20,858 bases of DNA, taken from the NCBI GenBank assembly GCA_934247125.1, contig CAKQIZ010000028.1:1-20858 (forward strand), read 5' to 3'. The notes beneath the pieces were generated by a model. It was not told the origin of the DNA. It ran no database searches and was given only the letters and a program-made list of their open reading frames with translations. The DNA comes from an uncultured Clostridia bacterium (GTDB lineage Bacteria; Bacillota; Clostridia; Peptostreptococcales; Anaerovoracaceae). Position numbers and translations under genes: made by a program. Below are positions 1 through 6,196 of the stretch, in pieces (the first letter of the stretch is position 1; every line of letters starts with the position of its first letter).

Positions 1-30
1 TCTTTCAATACACTTTAATGCGACAGCCCC

Positions 31-154
31 TTGGCGAGGCACGAGGGACTTAAGCAAATGCTGCGCATTTGCCGTTCGTCGCCTGCATATTCATTACGGC
101 TCGAACGCTTCGCTATATAAACATCCGCGATGTTTATATCACGCTCAGGCCCTT
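31..154. repeat. Repeat A, copy 1 (tRNA 3'-end tag plus two hairpins)
   Basis: This 124-base block recurs at 305-428 with a constant 274-base offset, no gaps and five differences, all transitions. Its first 20 bases equal the complement of the last ~20 bases of the tRNA-Arg gene at 493-568, including the encoded CCA. Homology to the tRNA stops just before its T-loop sequence. It then carries two perfect inverted repeats: an 8-bp stem with 3-base loop at 54-72 and an 11-bp stem with 3-base loop at 115-139. To the left of base 31 the sequence no longer resembles the other copies. It may be a small non-coding repeat family or a remnant of insertions at the tRNA end; no integrase or transposase is visible. 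Confidence 0.85.
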
Positions 155-243
155 CGCCTTTTTGCCCGGAGAGCAGTATGCGATCCGTAAGGCAAAACGG
201 ACAGCGTAGCCGCAGGCGGAGGAGAGAGGCGAAGCCGAACGTT
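155..243. other. Unique spacer between repeat blocks, no recognisable gene
   Basis: This GC-rich segment lies between repeat A copy 1 and repeat B copy 1 and has no counterpart after repeat A copy 2, where A and B are separated by only two bases. I see no ribosome site, convincing reading frame or RNA gene in it. It therefore marks a segment gained in one repeat unit or lost from the other. Confidence 0.5.
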
Positions 244-324
244 GAGTTCGAGTCCTTTGCATCATCAAAAACTCAAAAAACCCGACAAGCGGGTTTTTTA
301 GGTTTTGGCGAGGCACGAGGGACT
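244..324. repeat. Repeat B, copy 1 (T-arm-like sequence, terminator, tRNA 3'-end tag)
   Basis: This 81-base block recurs at 431-511, where it runs into the intact tRNA-Arg gene. In order it contains a plus-strand GTTCGAGTCC that looks like a tRNA T-arm, a hairpin terminator (275-299), and the complement of the tRNA-Arg 3' end. Its last 20 bases are also the first 20 bases of repeat A copy 2, so the two repeat families are interlocked. The few mismatches cluster near 256-260 and 273. Confidence 0.85.
275..299. terminator. Duplicated bidirectional hairpin terminator
   Basis: A perfect 10-bp stem (AAAAAACCCG paired with CGGGTTTTTT) with loop ACAAG. It is identical to the terminator at 462-486 that serves the tRNA-Arg gene. 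On the minus strand it follows only a truncated tRNA 3' end, so here it is probably an orphan copy carried with repeat B. Confidence 0.75.
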
Positions 325-428
325 TAAGCAAATGCTGCGCATTTGCCGTTCATCGCCTGCATGTTCATTACGGCTCGAACACTTCGCTATATAAACATCC
401 ACGATGTTTATATTACGCTCAGGCCCTT
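305..428. repeat. Repeat A, copy 2
   Basis: Second copy of the 124-base block described at 31-154, about 96% identical. Both hairpins are kept, at 328-346 and 389-413. The transition in the second hairpin falls in its 3-base loop, so the 11-bp stem remains perfect. It starts with the same complement of the tRNA-Arg 3' end and overlaps repeat B copy 1 by 20 bases. Confidence 0.85.
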
Positions 429-430
429 GC

Positions 431-511
431 GAGTTCGAGTCCTTGCTATCATCAAAAACCCAAAAAACCCGACAAGCGGGTTTTTTAGGTTTTGGCGAGG
501 CACGAGGGACT
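431..511. repeat. Repeat B, copy 2 (joined to the intact tRNA gene)
   Basis: Second copy of the 81-base block, offset 187 bases from copy 1. This copy continues into the full tRNA-Arg gene, so it is likely the parental arrangement: T-arm-like sequence, terminator, then tRNA 3' end read from the minus strand. Confidence 0.85.
462..486 (-). terminator. Rho-independent terminator of tRNA-Arg
   Basis: On the minus strand this hairpin begins 7 bases after the tRNA CCA end. It has a 10-bp stem and ends in a run of six T. It could also terminate plus-strand transcription because both arms end in A/T runs. Confidence 0.85.
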
Positions 512-568
512 CGAACCCCCAACCGACAGATTCGAAGTCTGCGACTCTATCCATTGAGCTAGTGCCCC
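493..568 (-). tRNA. trnR: tRNA-Arg (anticodon UCG)
   Basis: Read on the minus strand this is a complete 76-base cloverleaf. The acceptor stem GGGGCAC pairs with GTGCCTC through six Watson-Crick pairs and one G-U pair. The anticodon stem CAGA/TCTG encloses the loop CTTCGAA, so the anticodon is UCG, reading CGA arginine codons. The T-arm GGGGGTTCGAGTCCC is standard, the discriminator base is G, and CCA is encoded. A promoter lies just upstream (592-620) and a terminator just downstream (462-486), so it appears to be a single-gene unit. It is a plausible integration target, and the repeated 3' ends to its left fit that. Confidence 0.97.
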
Positions 569-591
569 AAAAGTATATAATTGATTATATG

Positions 592-620
592 ATTATACCC
601 GATGTTTATACGTGTATCAA
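592..620 (-). promoter_or_regulatory. Promoter of tRNA-Arg
   Basis: On the minus strand, TTGATA (complement of 615-620) and a perfect TATAAT (complement of 592-597) are separated by exactly 17 bases. Transcription would start near 585, giving a leader of about 16 bases before the mature tRNA 5' end at 568. Confidence 0.8.
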
Positions 621-628
621 GGGATTTA

Positions 629-657
629 TTGACATTTATCTGAAAATGGCGCATAAT
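629..657 (+). promoter_or_regulatory. Promoter of the LCP gene
   Basis: A perfect TTGACA at 629-634 and CATAAT at 652-657 are separated by 17 bases. The predicted start is near 664, leaving a leader of about 115 bases before the gene at 779. Its -35 box lies 8 bases from the -35 box of the opposing tRNA promoter. The leader (664-778) can form only short imperfect stems; I recognise no riboswitch in it. Confidence 0.75.
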
Positions 658-778
658 AAAGGACGCCTGAATTTTTTAGGCAGGGGGTGTGAGTTGGAAA
701 CGCATCCGGTAAATCAATACGGTCGGCACGATCCCGTTGTGATATAAGCGGGGTTCGGCCTGATACAGTAAGGAATTT

Positions 779-2293
779 ATGTTTATGTTTAAAAAAATAT
801 TCGGAAAAAGAAATGGTAAGTTCAGAATACTGCCGGAGTCGGTAGGACTTTCGGTAGTGATACTCATAGTACTGTTCGTAGAAGCGTTTTTTATTTTTCT
901 GATGAGCGTACTGGATATACTGCCTGCGAAATTCGCGATAGCAGTGCTGCTGGCACTGTTCCTGGCTGATCTGGGGACATTCAAACTGCTCAACTGCAGG
1001 AAACGGGTGACGAACCAGCGACTGGTAGGTCTTATCCTGACAGTTATAATCGTCAATGTGCTGTTTATAGGCAGCAATTATCTGTATAATACATACGATA
1101 CATTCCAGAAGATCAGTGAGGAAAAGGCACAGATCGAGGAATATCATGTTATCGTTCTTAAAGACGGCAGCTATCAGAAGCTCAGAGATATCGAAGGTCA
1201 GACGGTATATGTCATGAATTCAGAGTCAAAGATGTATAAAGAAGCCAAGGAAAGACTGCTGACAAAGATCGAAGTTGAGTATTCAGAGGAAGCAGACAAT
1301 TCGTCAGTCGGCGCACATTTACTTGATGGAAGTCAGAAAAGCGATGAGATAATTTTCGTCAGCAACACGAATTATGAACTGCTCTGCGAGAACAATGACA
1401 AATTCGAAGAAACTACAAAGATACTTTACAGCATACCGATCACAGTAAAGAGCGACGACTTTGCCAAGAGGATCAACGTCACTGAAGATCCGTTCAATGT
1501 GTATATCACAGGTATGGATGTGTGGGGAGGCATCGATCAGATCGCAAGAAGTGACGTTAATATGGTGATGACTGTAAATCCGCAGACAAAGACTATCCTG
1601 CTGACGTCGATACCTAGAGATTCATATGTTACATTGCATTCGTTCGGTGCGGATGATAAACTGACTCATTCGGGTATATATGGTGTGGAAGAGACTGTAA
1701 GTACTGTGGAAGACTGGCTTGGGTATGATATGAACTACTATATCAAGGCGAATTTCTCGATGCTGGTGGATATAGTAGATGCGATAGACGGGGTCGATGT
1801 ATACTCTGATTTTGAATTCAAATCCAGTGTGGCAGATTTTTATTATAACGAAGGAGAAAATCACTTGAGCGGTATGGCGGCACTGTATTTTGCACGTGAG
1901 CGAAAGGCGTTTGAGGATGAAGATATAGAGAGAGGCAGGAATCAGCAGAAAGTATTGAAAGCTATGATCAATAAGACAACACAGAGCAAGGTGATACTTA
2001 CGAAATATACACAACTGCTGGATGCTGTTGAAGACGAGATGCAGACGAATATGTCGGAGAAAGATATATCATCTCTCGTAAAAATGCAGATAAATGACAT
2101 GGGCAAGTGGACGATAAATACGATATCCATAACAGGTACAGATGCATATGCACCTACGTACAGTATGGGATCGCAGGAGCTTGCTGTGGTAATACCTGAC
2201 GAAACTTCTGTCGAGGCGGCAAAGCAAGCTATACATGACACGATGTATCCTGCATATACGAAAGAAAAAAAGAATAAATCCAAAACAAAATAA
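779..2293 (+). CDS. LytR-CpsA-Psr (LCP) family glycopolymer attachment protein
   Basis: LCP enzymes move undecaprenyl-linked glycopolymers onto peptidoglycan at the outer face of the membrane. The protein has three predicted membrane segments near the N terminus (about residues 23-42, 47-66 and 82-98), an external accessory region (about 112-225), and the LCP domain (about 238-400). Motifs seen include TSIPRDSY (276-283), with the Arg-Asp pair typical of phosphate binding, then FARER near 371 and ERGRNQQ near 384. The three-helix layout matches streptococcal CpsA/Wzg. AAGGA sits 4 bases before ATG 779 and 10 bases before a second in-frame ATG at 785, so either may be the start. The gene has its own promoter and terminator and probably forms a separate transcript from the sugar operon. 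Composition is host-like, about 45% GC. Confidence 0.93.
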   Translation: MFMFKKIFGKRNGKFRILPESVGLSVVILIVLFVEAFFIFLMSVLDILPAKFAIAVLLALFLADLGTFKLLNCRKRVTNQRLVGLILTVIIVNVLFIGSNYLYNTYDTFQKISEEKAQIEEYHVIVLKDGSYQKLRDIEGQTVYVMNSESKMYKEAKERLLTKIEVEYSEEADNSSVGAHLLDGSQKSDEIIFVSNTNYELLCENNDKFEETTKILYSIPITVKSDDFAKRINVTEDPFNVYITGMDVWGGIDQIARSDVNMVMTVNPQTKTILLTSIPRDSYVTLHSFGADDKLTHSGIYGVEETVSTVEDWLGYDMNYYIKANFSMLVDIVDAIDGVDVYSDFEFKSSVADFYYNEGENHLSGMAALYFARERKAFEDEDIERGRNQQKVLKAMINKTTQSKVILTKYTQLLDAVEDEMQTNMSEKDISSLVKMQINDMGKWTINTISITGTDAYAPTYSMGSQELAVVIPDETSVEAAKQAIHDTMYPAYTKEKKNKSKTK

Positions 2294-2309
2294 CGATATG
2301 TCAAATAGT

Positions 2310-2353
2310 GTGATGATTTTGAGTAATGGGTGCGCATTCCTTGAAATCATCAC
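2310..2353 (+). terminator. Hairpin terminator after the LCP gene
   Basis: GTGATGATTT (2310-2319) pairs perfectly with AAATCATCAC (2344-2353). The stem extends inward through wobble and Watson-Crick pairs to 2323/2340, and the apical loop holds a further AATG/CATT pair. ATTTTTA follows. The T-run is short, so termination may be partial and some LCP transcripts could read into the operon. Confidence 0.75.
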
Positions 2354-2369
2354 ATTTTTATGATACTAT
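2341..2369 (+). promoter_or_regulatory. Probable promoter of the polysaccharide operon
   Basis: TTGAAA (2341-2346) and TACTAT (2364-2369) are 17 bases apart, giving a predicted start near 2376. The -35 box overlaps the 3' arm of the preceding terminator. Matches are 5 of 6 and 4 of 6 to consensus, so this is a moderate call; no better pair is visible before the first operon gene. Confidence 0.45.
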
Positions 2370-2381
2370 TTCAATGTATGT

Positions 2382-2411
2382 GTATATGGTCGAAAATGTT
2401 TGATCGTATAC
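2382..2411 (+). promoter_or_regulatory. Leader hairpin ahead of the operon
   Basis: GTATATGGTC (2382-2391) can pair over 10 continuous base pairs with GATCGTATAC (2402-2411), including two G-U wobbles, around a 10-base loop. It lies at the predicted 5' end of the operon transcript, between the start near 2376 and the ribosome site at 2424-2428. It has no T-run and so is not a terminator. It could be a protein-binding or stability element. Confidence 0.5.
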
Positions 2412-2437
2412 AAATAAAAGAGCAAGGAAATGAAATA

Positions 2438-4264
2438 ATGCGTTCAAAAGTTATAAGAATAATAATTCTGATCATCATAGATGCTGCTGTTGTTACGTTC
2501 AGTTCAATAGCACCGCTTGCATTGAGATTCGGTATATTCACGATGGATGTGTACTATCTGACGCCGGCGCTGAAGTGTCTTCCGATAGATATAGTCATCG
2601 CAATAGCGGTACTTGCGGTATTCAAGCTTTACAATCGAGTGTGGACATATGCCGGGATCGATGAAATGATAGCGACATTCAAAGCATCGCTTGTGATAGA
2701 AGCGTTGTATGTAATATATAGGCTGTTGTGGAGTATCGACATGCCGCGAAGCTTTTATGTGTTCAACTGGGTATTTCTGTTCATACTGCTGGCCGGTGCG
2801 AGATTGTCGATCAGGATTTTCAAGCAGTTCAGAAAAAAATACAGAAAGACCGGGGAAAAACGCAATGTGATGATCGTCGGTGCAGGTTCAGCAGCGTCTC
2901 TGCTGATAAAGGAACTTGAATTCGGCCCGGGATCATCGAGGATCGTGTGCATAATAGATGACAATCCGGCCAAAAAGGGCAAGTATATACATGGGTTTCC
3001 AATAGTAGGCGGACGAAGCGATATACCGCATATGGCAGATAAGTATGATGTCGACGAGATCATCATAGCGATACCATCGGCTCCGCCTACGGTCACGAGG
3101 GACATCTTGTCTATATGTCAGGAGACGAATGCCAAGCTGAAGATCCTGCCGGCTATATCGGCAAGCCTTACGGAATCTCTGAGTCGCACTGTCAGGGAAG
3201 TCAATTACGAGGATCTTCTCGGCAGAGATGCTGTGGTCATTGTAAATCCGGAGCTGGGAAAATTCGTTGCGGGTCGTACGATAATGGTGACCGGCGGTGG
3301 AGGAACGATAGGATCGGAACTCTGCAGACAGATAATCGCAAACAAACCGGCAAAGCTGCTGGTAGTGGATATATATGAAAACGGAGCATATGAGCTTCAG
3401 ATGGAGCTTGCGCAATATTATCCCGAGGCTGATATAGAAGTGCTGATCGCATCGGTGCGAGATTATGACAGGCTTGAAGACATTTTCAGGAGGTACAGAC
3501 CTGATGTTGTGTATCATGCGGCAGCTCACAAGCATGTGCCGCTGATGGAGTTCTCACCTAATGAAGCAGTCAAGAACAACTGCAAGGGTACATTGAACAT
3601 GGTCAGGCTGGCGGATAAGTATGAGGTAAAGCGATTCGTACTGATATCTACAGACAAAGCTGTGAGGCCTACGAATGTCATGGGCGCGACAAAGCGTATA
3701 TGCGAAATGATAGTGCAGACTTACAGCAGGATGTCCGATACTGAGTTTGTAGCAGTCAGATTCGGAAATGTTCTTGGAAGCAACGGATCTGTGATACCGC
3801 TGTTCCTAAAACAGATAGCTGCAGGCGGACCTGTGACACTTACGCATAAAGAAATCACAAGATTTTTCATGACCGTAAGCGAAGCTGTTTCTCTGGTGCT
3901 TCAGGCGGGTCTGCTGGCAAAAGGCGGCGAGATATTCGTGCTGGATATGGGACAGCCTGTCAAGATATATGATCTGGCAGTTAATCTGATAAAGATGAAG
4001 GGCTATGTTCCGGGCAGGGACATCAAGATAGAAATAGTGGGACTCAGGCCGGGTGAAAAGCTGTACGAGGAGCTTCTGATGGCCGAAGAAGGGCTTGAGA
4101 GCACCCCGAATGACCTGATCTTTATAGGGCAGCCTATAGATATAGACAGAGAAGAATTTTTAGAAAAGCTCGATAAACTGATAGCGATCGCACAGACTAA
4201 CAGTGATGATATCAAGCACGAGATAGAAAATATATGTGATACGTATAAGATCACAAATAACTAA
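2438..4264 (+). CDS. capD: Membrane UDP-GlcNAc 4,6-dehydratase (CapD/PglF/WbpM type)
   Basis: Enzymes of this family convert UDP-GlcNAc to a UDP-2-acetamido-2,6-dideoxy-4-hexulose, the precursor of 4-amino-6-deoxy sugars. The 608-residue protein has about four membrane helices within residues 1-125. A first Rossmann-like domain starts at VMIVGAGSAAS (144-154). The catalytic short-chain dehydrogenase domain starts at TGGGGTIGSE (285-294). The active-site run STDKAVRPTNVMGATKR (404-420) has Met415 and Lys419, the Ser-Met-Lys variant typical of the family in place of Tyr-x3-Lys. I chose ATG 2438 because AAGGA lies 9 bases upstream. An in-frame ATG at 2360 would add 26 residues but sits inside the promoter region and has no ribosome site. 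The aminotransferase follows after 13 bases. Whether the product is the gluco- or galacto-series sugar cannot be read from this gene. Confidence 0.93.
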   Translation: MRSKVIRIIILIIIDAAVVTFSSIAPLALRFGIFTMDVYYLTPALKCLPIDIVIAIAVLAVFKLYNRVWTYAGIDEMIATFKASLVIEALYVIYRLLWSIDMPRSFYVFNWVFLFILLAGARLSIRIFKQFRKKYRKTGEKRNVMIVGAGSAASLLIKELEFGPGSSRIVCIIDDNPAKKGKYIHGFPIVGGRSDIPHMADKYDVDEIIIAIPSAPPTVTRDILSICQETNAKLKILPAISASLTESLSRTVREVNYEDLLGRDAVVIVNPELGKFVAGRTIMVTGGGGTIGSELCRQIIANKPAKLLVVDIYENGAYELQMELAQYYPEADIEVLIASVRDYDRLEDIFRRYRPDVVYHAAAHKHVPLMEFSPNEAVKNNCKGTLNMVRLADKYEVKRFVLISTDKAVRPTNVMGATKRICEMIVQTYSRMSDTEFVAVRFGNVLGSNGSVIPLFLKQIAAGGPVTLTHKEITRFFMTVSEAVSLVLQAGLLAKGGEIFVLDMGQPVKIYDLAVNLIKMKGYVPGRDIKIEIVGLRPGEKLYEELLMAEEGLESTPNDLIFIGQPIDIDREEFLEKLDKLIAIAQTNSDDIKHEIENICDTYKITNN

Positions 4265-4277
4265 CAGAGGAGAAAAA

Positions 4278-5486
4278 ATGAATATACCGTTTTCACCGCC
4301 TGATATTTCGCAGGCAGAGATCGATTCAGTCGTAGAGACTTTGAAATCAGGATGGATAACTACAGGTCCAAAGACAAAGAAATTTGAAAGTGAGATATCT
4401 GAGTATATCGGAACTGAAAAGACTGCATGCCTAAGCTCGGCAACGGCATCGATGGAAATGACGCTCAGACTTCTGGGAATAGGTCCGGGAGATGAAGTCA
4501 TCGTTCCTGCATACACATATACTGCGAGCTGCAGTGTGATATGCCATGTCGGAGCGGATCCTGTCATGGTGGATATATACAAGGGACAGCCGGTGATGGA
4601 TCTGGAACTTATGGAGAAAGCCATAACGGATAGGACAAAGGCTATAATAGCGGTAGATCTCGCGGGTATAATATGTGACTACGACCGGATATTTCAGATC
4701 GTAGAAAAAAATAAAAACCGTTTTTGCCCTTCAGAAGAAAATGATATACAGAAAAAACTTGGAAGGATAGCTGTGATAGCAGATTCATCACACGGATTCG
4801 GTGCAGTCAGAAACGGCAGAAGATCCGGTATGCATGCGGATTTCACATGTTTCTCGTTCCATGCTGTAAAAAATCTGACGACTGCGGAAGGCGGAGCCGT
4901 TACATGGAAGGATATAGACGGCATAGACAATGAATGGATATACAAACAGTATATGAACCTTTCTCTGCACGGCCAGACAAAAGATGCGCTCAACAAGACG
5001 AAGGCAGGTTCATGGGAATACGATATAGTTTCACCTGCGTACAAGTGCAATATGACTGATATACAGGCAGGAATAGGTCTGGAGCAGCTGAAACGTTATC
5101 CGGAAATGCTGGAAAGAAGACGTCAGATAATCGCTAAATATGACGCGGCATTCGCAGGGAAGAACATTTCTCTGCTTGCACACAGCGGCGAAGATCACTG
5201 CTCCAGCGGCCATCTGTATTTTATAAGGCCTGCAGGGATAACGGAAGAACAGCGAAATGAGATAATAGTGAAGCTGGCAGAACGCGGTATTGCTTCAAAT
5301 GTGCATTACAAGCCGCTGCCGCTGCTCACCGCATATAAAAATCTGGGATTTGACATAAAAGATTATCCGAATGCCCACGATTATTATAAGAATGAGATAA
5401 CTCTGCCTTTATATAGCAGACTGACAAATGAACAGGTCGACTATATCATAGAAGGCGTCAACGATATATTGAAGGAATACGTATAA
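4278..5486 (+). CDS. DegT/DnrJ/EryC1 family PLP sugar aminotransferase
   Basis: This enzyme class transfers an amino group from glutamate to a keto-sugar nucleotide. The 402-residue protein opens with IPFSPPDIS and GWITTGPKTKKFE (25-37), which resembles 4-aminotransferases of the PglE/PseC/ArnB type. The predicted PLP-binding lysine is Lys198 in SFHAVKNLTTAEGG. An insertion of roughly 25-30 residues near 136-165 makes it longer than many relatives. AGAGGAG lies 5 bases before ATG 4278; an upstream in-frame ATG at 4236 overlaps the previous gene and lacks a ribosome site. Its position after the 4,6-dehydratase and before the initiating transferase argues for a 4-amino-4,6-dideoxy-HexNAc product. 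A WbpE-like 3-aminotransferase role in the uronic-acid pathway is the alternative, because no other aminotransferase is visible. Confidence 0.9.
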   Translation: MNIPFSPPDISQAEIDSVVETLKSGWITTGPKTKKFESEISEYIGTEKTACLSSATASMEMTLRLLGIGPGDEVIVPAYTYTASCSVICHVGADPVMVDIYKGQPVMDLELMEKAITDRTKAIIAVDLAGIICDYDRIFQIVEKNKNRFCPSEENDIQKKLGRIAVIADSSHGFGAVRNGRRSGMHADFTCFSFHAVKNLTTAEGGAVTWKDIDGIDNEWIYKQYMNLSLHGQTKDALNKTKAGSWEYDIVSPAYKCNMTDIQAGIGLEQLKRYPEMLERRRQIIAKYDAAFAGKNISLLAHSGEDHCSSGHLYFIRPAGITEEQRNEIIVKLAERGIASNVHYKPLPLLTAYKNLGFDIKDYPNAHDYYKNEITLPLYSRLTNEQVDYIIEGVNDILKEYV

Positions 5487-5487
5487 T

Positions 5488-6183
5488 ATGCTGATATCAT
5501 GGGACAAACTTCCTTATGAAATGAAAAACAGTGAAGTAAAAGCTTACTACGATATACTTTCATGCCGTAAAGGCAGCCTTGCATTAAAGCGTATCTTTGA
5601 TATCGTAGTGTCTTTCGTGATGCTGATACTGCTTTCGTGGCTTTTTCTGATACTGGCGATAATGATAAAGGTGGATTCCAGAGGTCCGGTGTTCTACAGG
5701 CAGGTGAGAGTCACAACGGGCAACAGAGACTTCAGGATATTCAAATTCAGAACAATGGTGCAGAATGCTGACAAGATCGGTGCGCTGGTAACATCAGGCA
5801 ATGACAGCAGGATAACAAGAGTAGGATCCAAGATCAGAAAATGCCGTCTCGATGAACTGCCTCAGCTGATAAATATACTGAAGGGCGATATGACCTTTGT
5901 GGGGACAAGGCCGGAAGTCCGCAAGTACGTTGAAAAATACAGTGATGAGATGATGGCTACGCTGCTGATGCCTGCCGGAGTGACATCGCTGGCAAGTATA
6001 AATTTTAAAGATGAAGATGAGCTTATGGATTCTTATACTTCAAAAGGTGTGGCGGTAGATGATGCATATGTGCAGAAAGTACTGCCGGAAAAAATGGCAT
6101 ACAATCTGGAGTACATCAGAGAATTCGGCTTTTTTAAAGATATAAAGCTCATGTTTAAGACCGTTGCAAGTGTTGTAAAGTAA
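5488..6183 (+). CDS. Initiating phosphoglycosyl transferase (bacterial sugar transferase, PglC/WcaJ superfamily)
   Basis: It transfers a sugar phosphate from a UDP-sugar to undecaprenyl phosphate, the first step of repeat-unit assembly. The 231-residue protein has one hydrophobic segment (about 38-60) that would act as a re-entrant membrane helix. Next come GPVFYRQ (66-72), FKFRTM (85-90), the catalytic Asp-Glu pair at 122-123 in RLDELPQL, and GTRPE (139-143). Its length matches the small monotopic subfamily (PglC, WcfS, EpsL) and not the long multi-helix WcaJ/WbaP forms. The start at 5488 follows one base after the previous stop, with GAAGGA 11 bases upstream. By position, its substrate is probably the amino sugar made by the two preceding genes; this is an inference. 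Confidence 0.92.
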   Translation: MLISWDKLPYEMKNSEVKAYYDILSCRKGSLALKRIFDIVVSFVMLILLSWLFLILAIMIKVDSRGPVFYRQVRVTTGNRDFRIFKFRTMVQNADKIGALVTSGNDSRITRVGSKIRKCRLDELPQLINILKGDMTFVGTRPEVRKYVEKYSDEMMATLLMPAGVTSLASINFKDEDELMDSYTSKGVAVDDAYVQKVLPEKMAYNLEYIREFGFFKDIKLMFKTVASVVK

Positions 6184-6196
6184 AGGGATAGTTCAG

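Noticed and set aside
31..511. Possible CRISPR array from repeated units
   Set aside because: The repeats are long (81 and 124 bases), only two copies each, overlap each other and have no regular short spacers or cas genes nearby.
343..747. Plus-strand open frame of 134 codons
   Set aside because: It runs across repeat A, repeat B and the antisense of the tRNA-Arg gene, has no ribosome site, and is read through by both promoters; it is not a gene.
664..778. Riboswitch in the LCP leader
   Set aside because: Only short stems such as GCCT/AGGC and CCCG/CGGG can be drawn, with no match to a known riboswitch core and no terminator before the start codon.
626..1147. Minus-strand open frame of 173 codons
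   Set aside because: It is antisense to the LCP promoter and the start of the LCP gene, has low-complexity composition (many Tyr, Gln and His) and no upstream ribosome site.
2392..2412. Second promoter using TATACA at 2407-2412
   Set aside because: There is no acceptable -35 hexamer at 16-18 bases upstream, and the sequence is part of the leader hairpin arm.
2360..2437. Longer start for the 4,6-dehydratase at ATG 2360
   Set aside because: The extension overlaps the predicted promoter and leader hairpin and lacks a ribosome site, while ATG 2438 has AAGGA at good spacing.
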